From Cyrtodaria siliqua (taxonomy: Eukaryota; Mollusca; Bivalvia; Adapedonta; Hiatellidae), in assembly GCA_037043455.1 (NCBI GenBank), contig JAWPHD010008283.1:53107-117106 (forward strand): a stretch of 64,000 bases of DNA. Direction: 5' to 3'. The first letter of the stretch is position 1. Every line of letters begins with the position of its first letter. The notes under the pieces are model-generated. The model ran no database searches. It saw nothing but the letters and a program-made list of their open reading frames with translations, and was not told the origin of the DNA. This document shows positions 1 through 10,704 of the stretch, piece after piece. Made by a program: the position numbers and the translations under genes.

Positions 1-39
1 CCTGAGTTAGCCCAACCACTAAGGTCATCCTGTGACAAC
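1..39 (+). repeat. 3' end of the 5' LTR of Gmr1-like element (copy 1)
   Basis: These bases are identical to 7208-7246, the last 39 bases of the complete LTR at 5694-7246, and end in TGTGACAAC directly before a primer-binding site. The rest of the 5' LTR lies outside the window. Confidence 0.9.
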
Positions 40-57
40 TGGTGTCAGAAGTGGGAT
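40..57 (+). promoter_or_regulatory. Primer-binding site of Gmr1-like element
   Basis: The sequence starts TGGTGTCAGAAGTGGGA immediately after the LTR end. TGG is the complement of a tRNA 3' CCA, which is the standard position and start for minus-strand priming in LTR retrotransposons. I cannot name the tRNA with certainty. Confidence 0.8.
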
Positions 58-704
58 TTTGGGCGACTACGGAGGGAAAGAATCAATAAGTGATCTTTAT
101 TATGATATACTAAATCTCTACTTATTATTTTAGAATTGTGAACCACCCTCTGATCCATCAAGGCGACTGTCGACGATCACGGCCACAGCTTGGAAGACAA
201 GTCAAGAGACGACAAGGGTAGGGTGAGTCCAAACTGTTGTTTTGTCCGTTCTTTCCTTGGCGCGAGGTCGCAGTGGTCTACACGAGTGGGTCTGAGGCAC
301 TTTTGCTCAATAATTTGGGTGTTTGTTTTTACCTCCCTTGATATACATATAGTATCCAATTAGGTTGGCGAACAAGACGTTCTACTCATGTTGTGACACT
401 CGAGTATACTTATATTGATGGGAGAAGTAAATATACATGTACATGTTATACACATTTCGATGATTGTTTAAGGTTTATGTCAAATATCAAATTAAGATAT
501 TTTATGTAGTGTATATGTTTTGTAGAAGCTAGATACTATCTATACATAACCGTTAGGAGTTAGCGCTAGTACAAATGTGTATGTAACTTGTCCGATGATG
601 ATGCCCAGGTATTTACTGAGGACACAGTGACTTACCATTAGTAGTTAAGTGAGTAGAATTATTAGTGACGTGTGTATTGTAATTATTGTAGTTAGTAGTC
701 CACA
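58..704 (+). other. 5' leader of Gmr1-like element
   Basis: An untranslated leader of about 650 bases between PBS and gag. Its first ~560 bases recur at 7247-7806 with only a few substitutions, and again inverted in the second copy near 52830-53465. A 60-codon antisense frame (177-359, minus) is open in all three, but the copies are too alike for that to show selection. Confidence 0.7.
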
Positions 705-1886
705 ATGTCCATAGACATGACGTCCATAAAGGATCTTACGGAAATGGGTAAGGAGTTAGGGTATGCTGGAGAGGAGCTTAGAACCTTTGTTAAAGACGAA
801 CAGGCTAGGGAAAGGGAATTTAGACTTAAGGAAAGAGATGGAGAGAAAGATAGGTTAGAAGTAGAAAGTAGATTAGCTAAAGAGAAGCTTGAATTAGAAA
901 GTAGATTAGCTAAAGAGAAGATAGAATTAGAAAGTAGATTAGCTAACGAGAAGCTAGATGCTGATAACGAGAAGCTAGATGCTGATAAAGAGAAGTTAGA
1001 ATTAGAAGGTAGATTAGCTACAGAGAGGTTAGAATTAGAAGGTAGATTAGCTAAAGAGAAGCGAGATGATGATAAAGAGAAGGTAGAATTAGAAAGTAGA
1101 ATAGTAAAGGAGAAGCAAGAGTTAGAACATGAGAGGTTCGAAACAGATGGTAGACTAGCTAAGGCTAAGATGATAATGGAAAGGGAGCAAAAAGAGTTTG
1201 AGCATAAGTTGGCTTTAGAGTTGGAAGCAGCTAAGACACATAGTAAGGAAAGTAAAACTGAAGGGAAAGATAGTTATTCTGGGAAGTTAAAAGGTTCGAA
1301 GTTACCATACTTTGATGCTGACAAAGATAACATGGACAGTTACTTGTTACGGTTCGAACGTTATGCTGAGTTACAGGAATGGACCAAAGATAAGTGGGCA
1401 GTTCATTTAAGTGCGTTATTGAGAGGCAAGGCCTTAGATGTATTTTCTAGATTACCTAGTTTAGATGCTCTTGACTATGACAAGTTAAAGGATGCTCTTT
1501 TAAAGAGATTTGAGTTAACTGAAGAAGGTTTTAGAAAGCGGTTTAGAGCTTGTCTGCCTGAGAAAGGCGAGTCATTTATTCAGTTTATTAGTAGGTCTAG
1601 AAATTACTTAGATAGGTGGTTAGAGTTAGGGAAGGTAGCACAGACTTATCAGGGCCTCATAGATTTCTTGTTGCGGGACCAGCTATTCAATGTTTGTACT
1701 AGAGATCTGTTCTTATTTCTTAAAGAAAGAAAACTAACTAGTGTAAATGAAATGGCAACTCAAGCAGATCAGATTGCCGAGGCTAGAGGTGGAGCTCATA
1801 ATGTAGTGTCGAAAGACAGAACTTTTAGAGATAGGCAAGGGGACGATCATAAACAGAAAGGCCAGAGTGGAAACTATAGAGGATGA
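705..1886 (+). CDS. gag: Gag (N-terminal part) of Gmr1-like Ty3/gypsy element
   Basis: Structural Gag protein, expected to assemble the cytoplasmic particle. Residues about 25-190 are a highly charged predicted coiled coil built from a tandem 10-residue unit of the type LESRLAKEKL, encoded by a ~30-bp DNA repeat (about 870-1130). From about residue 200 comes a capsid-like retrotransposon Gag domain (YFDADKDNMDSYLLRFERYA). The frame begins at ATG 705 after a long leader. It stops at an in-frame TGA (1884-1886) just before the zinc knuckle. The next frame (1896-4310) is in the same phase only nine bases later, and the second copy at 50-52 kb has a sense codon at this position. The stop is therefore best read as a nonsense mutation that separates capsid from nucleocapsid. 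Recoding cannot be formally excluded. Confidence 0.9.
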   Translation: MSIDMTSIKDLTEMGKELGYAGEELRTFVKDEQAREREFRLKERDGEKDRLEVESRLAKEKLELESRLAKEKIELESRLANEKLDADNEKLDADKEKLELEGRLATERLELEGRLAKEKRDDDKEKVELESRIVKEKQELEHERFETDGRLAKAKMIMEREQKEFEHKLALELEAAKTHSKESKTEGKDSYSGKLKGSKLPYFDADKDNMDSYLLRFERYAELQEWTKDKWAVHLSALLRGKALDVFSRLPSLDALDYDKLKDALLKRFELTEEGFRKRFRACLPEKGESFIQFISRSRNYLDRWLELGKVAQTYQGLIDFLLRDQLFNVCTRDLFLFLKERKLTSVNEMATQADQIAEARGGAHNVVSKDRTFRDRQGDDHKQKGQSGNYRG

Positions 1887-1895
1887 GGTAGTTCG

Positions 1896-4310
1896 ATGGG
1901 TGCTAGAGGAGGTAGCAATAGTGGTAACATAGGTAGACCTTTTATTCGTTGTCGTCACTGTAATGGGAATCATGCTTCACATGAGTGTAGGAAAGCGGTG
2001 AAAGTGTCCGCTGTCGTAGACAACTTTAGTGACAATAGTAGAGTGGACAACAATGTAGGGAGTCAGAACCAAGGTTTTAACAACCCATGGAATTTCGGTA
2101 GAGGTAGAGGTGGTCAAAACCGTGGTAGAGGTAGAGGCAGAGGTAGTAATAGTCCGGTTATTAAAACCGAGAGTAGTAGCTGTTGTGTTAAAGCGGATGG
2201 TGTAATGGCGAAGATCGGAACATGTCTCTTTCCGTATGCAAATCTTCCAACGGCAGATGGTAGAGTGAATGGCACGGACGTAATTGTAATGAGGGATACA
2301 GGTTGTACAGGTGTGGTAGTTAGGCGTAGTTTAGTTACGGATGACCAGTTGGTAGGTAAACAGTCACCGTGTATGTTGTTAAATAAATCGGTAGAGCACG
2401 TGCCAATAGCGAGAATAGATGTAGATACACCTTTCTTTAAAGGGACTACAGAGGCACTATGTATGGACGACCCGATGTATGATTTAACGATAGGGAACAT
2501 AGATGGTTCAGCACTTCCGGTAATGTCCGATTTTAGAAGTAGCATAAGTAATGCCGTAGAGACTAGAGCGCAGGTTCAGAAGCAAGCTCAGGCTTATAGA
2601 AAATTAAAGGTTCCTGCAGCCGTAGGTGACATATCTAAAGCGGAGTTTATAGAAGCACAAACTCAAGACGAGTCATTAGGTCCTTGTAAGGTGAAGGCCA
2701 AGGATGGTGTAGTAAAGAAGTGTAAAGGGTCCGGTAGTTGTAAGTTTGTACATAAGAATAGGTTATTGTACAGAGAATTTGAAGATAGTGGTAGTAGACA
2801 GTTTCACCAATTAGTGGTACCTACCCAGTATAGAACGACAGTGCTTAAGGTAGCTTATGAGTCGATTATGGGAGGTCATTTAGGTGTAAAGAAAACGTCA
2901 GATAGAGTATTGGCAGAATTTTATTGGCCAGGCGTTAGTGGAGATGTAACTAGGTATTGTAGGTCCTGCGATGTATGCCAAAGGACAGTACCAAAAGGTC
3001 GAGTGACCAAAGTACATTTAGGTCAGATGCCACTGATAGATACACCATTTAAGCGGGTAGCCGTAGACATAGTTGGACCAATTTTTCCAGTGTCAGATAG
3101 GAAAAATAGGTACATTTTAACCATGGTAGACTATGCAACTAGGTATCCGGAGGCAGTCGCATTGCCCTCAATTGAAACTGAGAGAGTAGCTGAGGCATTA
3201 GTTGATATGTTCAGTAGGCTAGGTGTACCAGAGGAAATGCTGACTGATTGTGGGTCACAGTTTACGTCAGAACTTATGGCTGAAGTAAGCAGGTTATTGT
3301 CTTTGCGTCAAATCATGACAACACCATATCACCCTATGTGTAACGGGTTAGTCGAACGATTTAATGGGACGTTAAAGCAAATGTTACGGCGTATGTGTAC
3401 CGAGAGACCCAAAGATTGGGACAAGTATCTCAATGCTTTATTGTTTGCATTTAGAGAGGTACCACAAGAGAGTTTAGGATTCTCTCCGTTTGAGTTATTG
3501 TACGGTAGGTCAGTTAGAGGTCCCATGAGGATTCTTAGAGAGATGTGGGCAGGTGAAGTAGATAGTGATGAGGTTAAGACTACATATCAGTATGTTTTAG
3601 ATCTGAAGGAGAAACTAGAGGAGACTTGTAAGATAGCTCAAAGTCAGTTAGTTAAGGCAAGTACCAAGTATAAACGGTACTATGGCCAAAAAGCTAGAGC
3701 TAGGAAGTTTAAGATAGATGACCAGGTGTTACTGTTACTCCCGACCGACAATAACAAGTTGTTATTACAATGGAAAGGTCCGTTTTACGTTAGAGGGATA
3801 GTGAACACTATGGATTACCGTATCGAGATAAACGGAAAGTTAAAGACCTTTCATGCGAATATGCTGAAAGAGTATATAAGTAGAACCGATAATGTGCAAC
3901 AAGGGGTGTTAACCGTAGTTAATGTTGCAGTTATTGAGGATAGTGAGGAAGACAGTAGTGAGGACACTAGTCCCATGTATTTTCCCACTAGTGTAGGTAG
4001 GGAGAGAGCAGCCGATGTAGACATATCGGGCATGCTTAATGTAGAGCAGCAACGAGAGATGGGTAGTTTACTCTCGGAGTTCAGTGATGTCTTGTCCGAA
4101 AACCCGGGGCAGACAGATGGAGTGCAACATGATATTGTACTCACATCAGGGGAACCAATAAGAATTAAGGGGTATCCCATTCCATTTCACTCCCGATCAA
4201 TTGTTGATGAGGAGGTGAAAGACATGTTGAAATTGGGTGTCATCGAACCTTCAAACGCCCCATTTTCATCCCCAGTCGTACTTATTAAGAAGAAAGATGG
4301 GTCAATTTGA
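1896..4310 (+). CDS. pol: Nucleocapsid-protease-integrase polyprotein segment, Gmr1-like order
   Basis: The order of domains is the key point. A zinc knuckle (CRHCNGNHASHEC, residues 19-31) is followed by an RG-rich nucleic-acid-binding tract (about 65-85) and a retropepsin with the active-site motif DTGCTG (D134). A complete integrase then follows directly. It has an HHCC zinc domain around residue 328 onward (CRSCDVC), a catalytic triad D391, D451, E487 with DD35E spacing, and a C-terminal GPY/F-like module (WKGPFYV). Only after integrase does reverse transcriptase begin. Most Ty3/gypsy elements have integrase last; integrase before RT is known from Gmr1-like elements and from copia. The frame ends at an in-frame TGA (4308-4310) early in RT and then continues in the same phase to 5411. 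Confidence 0.93.
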   Translation: MGARGGSNSGNIGRPFIRCRHCNGNHASHECRKAVKVSAVVDNFSDNSRVDNNVGSQNQGFNNPWNFGRGRGGQNRGRGRGRGSNSPVIKTESSSCCVKADGVMAKIGTCLFPYANLPTADGRVNGTDVIVMRDTGCTGVVVRRSLVTDDQLVGKQSPCMLLNKSVEHVPIARIDVDTPFFKGTTEALCMDDPMYDLTIGNIDGSALPVMSDFRSSISNAVETRAQVQKQAQAYRKLKVPAAVGDISKAEFIEAQTQDESLGPCKVKAKDGVVKKCKGSGSCKFVHKNRLLYREFEDSGSRQFHQLVVPTQYRTTVLKVAYESIMGGHLGVKKTSDRVLAEFYWPGVSGDVTRYCRSCDVCQRTVPKGRVTKVHLGQMPLIDTPFKRVAVDIVGPIFPVSDRKNRYILTMVDYATRYPEAVALPSIETERVAEALVDMFSRLGVPEEMLTDCGSQFTSELMAEVSRLLSLRQIMTTPYHPMCNGLVERFNGTLKQMLRRMCTERPKDWDKYLNALLFAFREVPQESLGFSPFELLYGRSVRGPMRILREMWAGEVDSDEVKTTYQYVLDLKEKLEETCKIAQSQLVKASTKYKRYYGQKARARKFKIDDQVLLLLPTDNNKLLLQWKGPFYVRGIVNTMDYRIEINGKLKTFHANMLKEYISRTDNVQQGVLTVVNVAVIEDSEEDSSEDTSPMYFPTSVGRERAADVDISGMLNVEQQREMGSLLSEFSDVLSENPGQTDGVQHDIVLTSGEPIRIKGYPIPFHSRSIVDEEVKDMLKLGVIEPSNAPFSSPVVLIKKKDGSI

Positions 4311-5411
4311 TTCTGTATCGATTTTAGGCAGCTCAATAAACGTACCATCTTTGATGCAGAGCCAATGCCTAATATTGAGGAGGTATTCTCTAAACTTGCG
4401 GGATATTCGTATTTCTCCAAGTTAGACCTCAGTAAAGGTTATTGGCAAGTCCCACTTTCAGACCGAGCTAAAGAGATGACCTCCTTCGAAACTTCGCAAG
4501 GACTTTTTAAGTTCAAGGTCATGCCCTTTGGTCTCGTAAACGCCCCAGCAACATTCTGTAGGTTAATGAGGAAAGTCCTGAAGGATTTGTCCAACACAGA
4601 CAGTTTTGTAGATGACATCCTGGTGTTTACAACAACATTTGAAGACCATATTAAGGCTCTACGTAATCTGTTGGAACGGCTACGCCGGTTTAAACTGACT
4701 GCAAAACCTAGCAAGTGTCACATAGGTTACGCAGATATAGAGTGTCTGGGTCATGTTGTCGGGAGGGACCAGAAATTGAAACCCAACCCCGACAAGGTTA
4801 AGGCAATTCAGGAAGCACCAAGACCCGAGACAAAGAAACAAGTTAGGTCATTTTTAGGATTGGCGGGTTTTTACAGGAAGTTTATTCCAAACTTTTCGGC
4901 TATAGCTGCACCTTTGTCAGACTTGACAAAGAAAGGTCAACCCAATAGGATAACTTGGGGGGAAAGCCAGGAGCGAGCGTTTGTCTCTTTAAAAGGGAGT
5001 CTGGTCAAAACCTCAATACTAAAATTACCTGAACTTGACCAGGAGTTTATCCTCAGAACGGATGCCTCCGATATCGGGGTGGGTGCAGTCCTACTGCAAG
5101 AGCAAGATGGGTGTAGTCTCCCCGTGGCTTACGCAAGTCGGAAACTATTACCCCGGGAATGTAACTACTCTGTTATCGAAAGGGAGTGTCTTGCAGTAGT
5201 GTGGGGTGTCAGTAAATTCCACCGATATGTTTTTGGTAAGGAATTTGTCTTGGAGACTGACCACCAACCGTTAGCTTATATGAATAAAGCAAAGGTAGCT
5301 AACAGTAGGTTAATGAGGTGGGCACTGACTCTGCAGCCTTACCGGATGAAAATTAAAGCGATCCGAGGAAAGGACAATATTGGGGCAGACTATTTAAGTC
5401 GCCGCACATAA
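4311..5411 (+). CDS. pol: Reverse transcriptase and RNase H of Gmr1-like element
   Basis: This continues the same frame past the TGA at 4308-4310; an internal ATG occurs at 4365. The RT palm motifs are FSKLDLSKGYWQVPL, the FGLVNAPATF block and the catalytic box FVDD. RNase H follows with LRTDASDIGVGAVL, an ERECLAVVWG block and ETDHQPLAYM, ending in DNIGADYLSRRT and a TAA at 5409-5411. No integrase follows; the polypurine tract and LTR come about 270 bases later. Apart from two TGA codons, the whole 705-5411 span is one 1,569-codon frame, unusually intact for this window, which implies recent activity. Confidence 0.93.
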   Translation, partial: FCIDFRQLNKRTIFDAEPMPNIEEVFSKLAGYSYFSKLDLSKGYWQVPLSDRAKEMTSFETSQGLFKFKVMPFGLVNAPATFCRLMRKVLKDLSNTDSFVDDILVFTTTFEDHIKALRNLLERLRRFKLTAKPSKCHIGYADIECLGHVVGRDQKLKPNPDKVKAIQEAPRPETKKQVRSFLGLAGFYRKFIPNFSAIAAPLSDLTKKGQPNRITWGESQERAFVSLKGSLVKTSILKLPELDQEFILRTDASDIGVGAVLLQEQDGCSLPVAYASRKLLPRECNYSVIERECLAVVWGVSKFHRYVFGKEFVLETDHQPLAYMNKAKVANSRLMRWALTLQPYRMKIKAIRGKDNIGADYLSRRT

Positions 5412-5681
5412 TGACCGGTTTAATACAATAGTGTATTGCAGTGTATTGTACAATAGCAGTATATGTTACGACAGGGTAGTGTACAATTGTAGAATAGTGT
5501 TGAAATTGTAATTACATATTATAGTTAGGTTATAACTGCAGTGGTAATAGTTAACATACTCAAGCGATTGAGCGATCAGCTTGTACGTTTTGTCGCTCGT
5601 TTGCTCAGAAGAATTAATAGTTTCTTAACGTGTAAATATTAATTATCATTTTGTTGAATTTTAAAAGTGTAGCACTTTCTT
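5412..5681 (+). other. 3' untranslated region of Gmr1-like element
   Basis: About 270 AT-rich bases between the RNase H stop and the polypurine tract. I see no ORF or conserved motif apart from several short TGTATTG/TACAATA repeats. Confidence 0.6.
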
Positions 5682-5693
5682 TAAGTGGGGAGA
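5682..5693 (+). promoter_or_regulatory. Polypurine tract
   Basis: TAAGTGGGGAGA abuts the LTR start TGTTGTCACA, the expected position for plus-strand priming. The inverted equivalent (TCTCCCCACTTA) flanks the LTR of the second copy at 48978. Confidence 0.8.
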
Positions 5694-7246
5694 TGTTGTC
5701 ACAAAATGTCACGGGTAGAGCGTACTGGTCGTATATAGCTCTTGTATCGGTTACACCCAAAAATCTATTGTTCGAGTTGAAACAATTTCACAATATTCAT
5801 GATCTATTCATGTAACACGTAAAAGCGTGCACATTTTAAGTGGCCGCCAGAGAGGCCGTGTCATAAGTTTAGTTTTGTGCTAATGCATGTAAACGGATAG
5901 GTATATTTTCCTTAAACGGCAAAATTGTATAAGGGGCCTCTCGTGTATATTCAATACTGTAGATTTAGCCACGTTTGTCACGGACTGAACGGGGGAAATA
6001 ATGATTTGGGCGTAATGTTTGCTATAAAACCCATTGTCTTCTAGCTTTCGCCGGGATCATCGATAGTACTTTGTTGGAACAGAGATTGGACGGCAAATTT
6101 CATAGGCAACATGTGGTTAGTAATTTTATTAAACTTTTATCGTATATTTGTATTCAGTGGGCGGCGCCATCTTGTTTGGCGGTTACGACATCCGGTTAGC
6201 ATTGATGTTTCTCAAACATAACTTTAGACTAGCATATGATTTTGAAGTTACTATATTAGATGTAATTATTGTAATTGATCATTAATTGTAAAACAATATT
6301 AATTTGATAACAGTGGATAATAGGTGCATTAGTTAACGTTGGCGTATAACTCGGTGATTGTAATACACGATTGTTAACATTAGTTAACAATGAGATGAGT
6401 GACAAGAATAAATGCGTGCATGCATAACTCAGTGAGTGTAATATATGAGTAATTTGATCATGTTTATATTACGTGTATTAGGGGCATTGATTAACAGCGA
6501 CGTACATAGCGTATACATGGCGTTGTAGAATATGTATACATTGCTACTCATCATTAGTACAGCTTACATATATTGATTGAATAATGATTTGTTTGGGTAA
6601 TGGTAATTATGCAAGATTGTTATGTTTGTCAACCGACATCTAAAACGTATGTATAATTACAGCCTAAGCCATCCAGGATATAAGCCATCCAGGGTTGGAG
6701 TAAGCCATCTAGGTTTGGATATCCAGGAGTGGAGCTAAGCTTCCACGACTAACGTTACAAGCGGTGGAGACGGTCCCCGTACCTGCGCAGCCAGGTTTTA
6801 CTAACGACAACCCCCGGGACACAAGGTGGGCCCGTTACCAGTCCTCACTGGAGGAATATCATTCACAATCTCAGTGGAGATTAACTATCATTGCATCGCG
6901 TCATCAACCCTTACAGAAGGCATTTGATGACAATCATCCATTGAATTCGCGCATCATCATCTTCATGAGCTCTCGCGCATCACAGTTATCGCGCTAGATC
7001 AACATTGTTATAGCTTTAACAACACTTTAGTGTCTTAGACATTCAGTATTTATAACAATACTAAGAACGTCTTAAACGTTCAGGAGAACATTCTTTTCAT
7101 AGTTCATTTGTGTATTCGCTTGTTTTTTTAGATAATTGTATATATATTAAACATATTTTAAAAGTTGCATTAAACTATGTAAATGCATTCACCGTCATTG
7201 ATTCTTTCCTGAGTTAGCCCAACCACTAAGGTCATCCTGTGACAAC
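5694..7246 (+). repeat. Complete 3' LTR of Gmr1-like element (1,553 bp)
   Basis: It starts TGTTGTCACA and ends TGTGACAAC, so the ends form an imperfect inverted repeat. It is preceded by the polypurine tract and, unusually, followed by another PBS plus leader instead of host DNA. Homologous LTRs lie inverted at 47660-48977 (truncated) and 53484-55066. A short in-phase repeat AAGCCATCCAGG occurs around 6665-6730. The 77-codon frame at 6764-6997 is not maintained in the other copy. Confidence 0.9.
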
Positions 7247-7806
7247 TGGTGTCAGAAGTGGGATTTTGGGCGACTACGGAGGGAAAGAATCAATAAGTGA
7301 TCTTTATTATGATATACTAAATCTCTACTTATTATTTTAGAATTGTGTACCACCCTCTGATCCATCAAGGCGACTGTCGACGATCACGGCCACAGCTTGG
7401 AAGACAAGTCAAGACACGACAAGGGTAGGGTGAGTCCAAACTGTTGTTTTGTCCGTTCTTTCCTTGGCGCGAGGTCGCAGTGGTCTACACGAGTGGGTCT
7501 GAGGCACTTTTGCTCAATAATTTGGGTGTTTGTTTTTACCTCCCTTGATATACATATAGTATCCAATTAGGTTGGCGAACAAGACGTTCTACTCATGTTG
7601 TGACACTCGAGTATACTTATATTGATGGGAGAAGTAAATATACATGTACATGTTATACACATTTCGATGATTGTTTAAGGTTTATGTCCAATATCAAATT
7701 AAGATATTTTATGTAGTGTATATGTTTTGTAGAAGCTAGATACTATCTATACATAACCGTTAGGAGTTAGCGCTAGTACAAATGTGTATGTAACTTGTCC
7801 GATAAT
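7247..7806 (+). mobile_element. Second PBS and 5' leader of a tandem Gmr1-like copy, truncated
   Basis: It repeats 40-600 with a handful of substitutions (for example at the GTGAACC/GTGTACC and AAGAGAC/AAGACAC positions), then diverges at about 7806 into a Penelope-like remnant. The arrangement LTR-internal-LTR-internal is what unequal recombination between LTRs, or a tandem duplication, would leave. Confidence 0.85.
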
Positions 7807-9472
7807 GATGCTACTAAAAGCTTTACAATAAAAGTTAGACATATTTCAGAACGTAAGTGGATGAACAATTTGCAGGCACCATATCCACTCGGCCTTAATG
7901 ACAATATTTATCAGCAAGGAAATATTTCAAAAGATCCTAATATTGACATTTTTTCTATATTTTCTATTCGAAAGTGTAACTAGGTCTAGGTCTCATGGTC
8001 GTAGGCGTAATGCTAAGATCAAACGTAAATCGCGTGTAATTATTTCAGTCGCTGATTTTAATACTAATTTTAAACAGTCTGGAAAGCATTGTATGCTTAC
8101 ACGACTTACCTATTTGTCCACTTCTTCACTTAAGTTGATCGACGAGGAAGCTGACACAATTTTCATTCGTACAGATCCCTTGCATAACACTTCTTCCATA
8201 ATTCAAAGCTACACACAACATGTCCTCCGACCCCATATTGTCAAGGAGTCTGATCACGTCAGGCATTTTCTAACAATACTATATCTTAATAAAGGTATTG
8301 ATTCCATTGACATGCCTAGTATTTTTCGAGATAGTCATGTAGTTGATTATATCCATAAATATTTCAAAAATTCCGAAAGTCCTGTAATTTGTTATAGGTA
8401 TAAAAAACATATTTGAACTATTGTTTTCAACTACAACACAATATTTTCAGACCTTGATATAGTAAATAACACTCCCAAGGAATGTGAATGTAACTTACAC
8501 ATCACAAGATTGCTATGCTCCAGCAGGTCATGTCATCACTGGTAATTTTGATATTGTTGATAAACGTATTCGGCATCTGTTTTCGAAAGGTCCTAAGTAT
8601 AGATTCATCTTTCGATTTTAATGCCTGTCATGCTCAGATCGCCCAATTCATTGAGGAGTTTAGTATAAAATGGTGTCGTAGAGAACATGCGGACCCACAC
8701 TCTCTTTCTACGTCACTTAGTTGGAAAAAGTCAGTTTTTTAAAATTATACATACATGTATTAATTGTTATAATGCTAACTACTCTTTACTTCCTCCGAGA
8801 CCTATATTTTCCTTTCGTAATTTAATATCGGGAATTCAAGAATTTCATAATACACTTGTTTTACATGTAGTACCTGCTGATAAAGCAGCTAATAATGTAA
8901 TTATTGCTTGACGCCTACATTTCGTCAAAGTTTTATCTCTGGAACTCGGTAGCACTCATTCGTATACTCAGTCCTACTGAGGATGATGTTGTTTCCACAC
9001 ATATCACTCGATGCACTTCTTTCAAGGCTGGGTAGACGAAAAGCAGAACAAACTGCCAACTATGTACTGGATTCCTAAATTACATAAAAATCCGTATAAG
9101 GCCCGCTTTATTTCGAATTCTAGTGCCTGCACCACCACCCACAAACATTTCCAAACTTTTAACTTCTTGACTTACTGCCTTTAAAGATCACGTTAAACAA
9201 TATTGTGATAAAACTTATGAAAACTCTGGGATTAATTTGTATTGGTCTACTAAAAATTCAGGAGACTTTCTGATAAAATTTGCAATAAACGTCAAGTTTC
9301 ATCTATAAGCACTTATGACTTCTCTACACTATATACAATTTTATCACATCCCCTTATCAAAGACAAGCTTATTGCTCTTAATCAAAAAAACATTTGCTAG
9401 GGAAACTATTACATTTTTGGCCTGTAAAACATTAAAGCGTTTTTTACTAACGGCAGTTTAGACAATTACACT

Positions 9473-9853
9473 ATGTGGACTTGCAAAGAAGTTTGTGAAG
9501 CAATCATCTTCCTATTAGATAATATTTTCATCAGGTATGGAACAACCGTTTATAGACAAATTGTCGGTATCCCTATGGGTACGAACTGTGCACCACTTGT
9601 CGCAGATTTGTTTTTATATTGCTATGAAAGTGATTTAATGATGAGTCTTTCACCAGATACCCAGGCAGATTTTATTGAAGCCTTTAATGACACATCTCGG
9701 TATCTGGATGGCATATTGAACATTGACAACCCTTTCTTTCTACTATGGTTAATAATATATACCCTAAAGAACTTCAACGTAACAAAGCTAATATTTCCGA
9801 AACTAACGCTTCTTTTCTCGATTTACATCTCTCCATTGACAATGGTGACATAA
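9473..9853 (+). pseudogene. Reverse transcriptase core of the Penelope-like remnant
   Basis: The frame contains FLLDNIFIRYGTTVYRQIVG and IPMGTNCAPLVADLFLY, then SRYLDGILNIDN at the position of the catalytic box. The usual second aspartate of the Y-x-D-D box is glycine here, so this copy would be catalytically dead even without the flanking frameshifts. It belongs to the 7806-10716 remnant. Confidence 0.75.
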
Positions 9854-10704
9854 ATAGCAAAAAATATGGCAAGAGAGATGATTTAATTTTGATATTGTTA
9901 ATTATCCCCATTTAGATGGGGATGTTTCCTGAGCAATTTCTTATGGGGTCTATGTGTCTCAACTTATTCGTTTTTCTAAAGCTTGCACTCGAGTTGAGGA
10001 CCTTAATATTCGTAATCTTTGTATAACTAAAAAGCTACTCAATGAGGGCTACCGTTACCATAAACTTTTTCATAAAACCTTTGCACAATTTTATTATCGT
10101 AGCCCTGATCTTCATTCCAAATATAAAAGTAATTTATTTAAGAACTCTTCTGCGACAATGACTATCACAACCTGACTTTTATGGTGACGTGATTTCTATC
10201 AATTATTATCTTTGTTAAACTTGTTAAAAGGTTTATCAAAAGAGGTTATGACCCTATCGTTTTTGCATCGCACTGCATGCTTGGTAGCGGACCCATTTAC
10301 AGTTCGCCACTATGCTTTCCTCTTTATCTGTGCGATGACCGGACAGATTGTGGACCCTTTGATGACGTCTACCTAAAACCCAAAAGGACGGTGACGTTTG
10401 ATGTTTGTCTGCAATCTTGTCTTGTCATGCCCTCAAAGGTTTGTTCTCTTGTTGCTCTGGCTTCTGCCAAATCACTGATTACCTTCTTTGTGGCTTTCTG
10501 GGCTAACGTTTTTTGTATTTATATATACACGAGCATCTTTGTGTTTTACTTATATTGCCTATTAATGCTGCCTTGTTGGTTAGAGGTTCATGGCGGGGAT
10601 TTCTTTATTTACACGGTCCCGTTTTATTGGGATTGCAGTAGGGTAAGTGTGAAGTTTGGTGCACCCTAGAACCTGGTTTAAACCCCCAGCGGCCTTTTTT
10701 GCCA

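Noticed and set aside
177..359. 60-codon antisense ORF in the Gmr1-like leader, also at 7384-7566 and 53162-53344
   Set aside because: The three copies are so similar that shared openness is expected without selection. There is no recognisable domain.
6764..6997. LTR-encoded 77-codon ORF
   Set aside because: The homologous LTR at 53772-53957 diverges in frame after the first few codons, so the protein is not conserved.
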